This document shows, one piece after another, positions 56,279 through 56,406 of a DNA stretch of 56,406 bases (positions within the stretch are counted from its first letter, which is position 1; each line of letters starts with the position of its first letter). A program made the position numbers and the translations under genes. A model generated the notes under the pieces. That model saw nothing but the letters and a program-made list of their open reading frames with translations, had not been told where the DNA came from and did no database searches. Source of the DNA: Actinomycetota bacterium. Its GTDB lineage: Bacteria; Actinomycetota; Actinomycetes; Actinomycetales; Dermatophilaceae. The stretch is taken from positions 1 through 56,406 of the forward strand of contig JAIUOP010000019.1 in the NCBI GenBank assembly GCA_020161815.1, in the 5' to 3' direction.

Positions 56279-56406
56279 GTGTCAAGGGCCAGTAGGAACT
56301 GCCCAGAGCCGGACATGAAACCTGCCCGTTGACGGTCACGAGATCTGCCCGGTGGTGGCCATGGGATCTGCCCAAGGGGGCTGTGGGCCACCACCGACCG
56401 GTGTGG
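56279..56406 (+). mobile_element. Second IS21-like terminus (rest lies beyond the window)
   Basis: Starting TGTCAAGGGCCAG at 56279 and reading rightwards, four 22-23 bp repeats with core CGG-N-CAYGRRATCTGCCC follow, matching the design of the 1-127 end but not identical to it. It lies 79 bp upstream of the integrase start and may have displaced the rest of the integrated element. Confidence 0.6.

Overview
The window is a high-GC (about 70%) actinobacterial segment. Gene order and protein families point to Micrococcales, most like Intrasporangiaceae (Janibacter/Knoellia-type); I could not run a search to confirm this. Most of it is conserved chromosomal backbone: ispG and a DUF4081 acetyltransferase; proS; rimP-nusA-ylxR-infB; rbfA-truB-ribF; the two radical-SAM-associated genes (TIGR03960 and TIGR03936 types); RNase E/G, rplU, rpmA, obgE, proB; proA; nadD, rsfS, a histidine phosphatase and tRNA-Ala(GGC).

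Layout. 1-313: the end of an IS21-like element that has cut an AbiEi-type antitoxin gene. 482-3563: ispG and two GNAT genes. 3628-9105 (minus): a ChvE/MmsA/MmsB-type sugar ABC transporter with a ROK repressor. 9237-12599: proS, a HAD protein and a TSUP exporter. 12604-14544 (minus): amylosucrase with a LacI-type operator. 14661-17487: a flavin electron-transfer operon (ferric-reductase-like membrane protein, FMN-binding lipoprotein-like protein, ApbE). 17527-20784: PhzF, GyrI-like, APH(6)-like and DUF4439 genes. 20887-25722: the translation/transcription-factor operon, ended by elaborate hairpins. 25882-28337 (minus): DyP peroxidase, PCuAC copper chaperone and a membrane protein. 28435-33930: rbfA, truB, ribF, rodA and acyl-CoA synthetase, ended by a 60-bp perfect palindrome. 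34039-35546 (minus): a sigma factor with a membrane partner. 35641-41253: TIGR03960 and TIGR03936 genes separated by an accessory pocket holding a GNAT gene, a deleted K+ channel pseudogene and a two-gene WXG-like module. 41408-47878: RNase E to proB. 47907-52048: small genes, pdxY, proA and a glycosyltransferase. 52049-52609: a noncoding region with a candidate structured RNA and a cluster of DnaA-box-like sites. 52610-54615: the nadD operon and tRNA-Ala. 54503-56200: a serine integrase whose frame runs antisense through the tRNA. 56279-56406: another outward-facing IS21-like end. The window therefore begins and ends inside related insertion sequences, as expected of a contig broken at repeats.

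Three general patterns stand out. Many genes carry a TAnnnT -10 box about 6 nt before the start codon and look leaderless. The heptamer GGCATAC/GTATGCC occurs at least 40 times, several-fold more than base composition predicts. Several loci show decay or remodelling: the AbiEi fragment, an internally deleted K+ channel, and a dihydrofolate-reductase-family gene with an apparent in-frame deletion.
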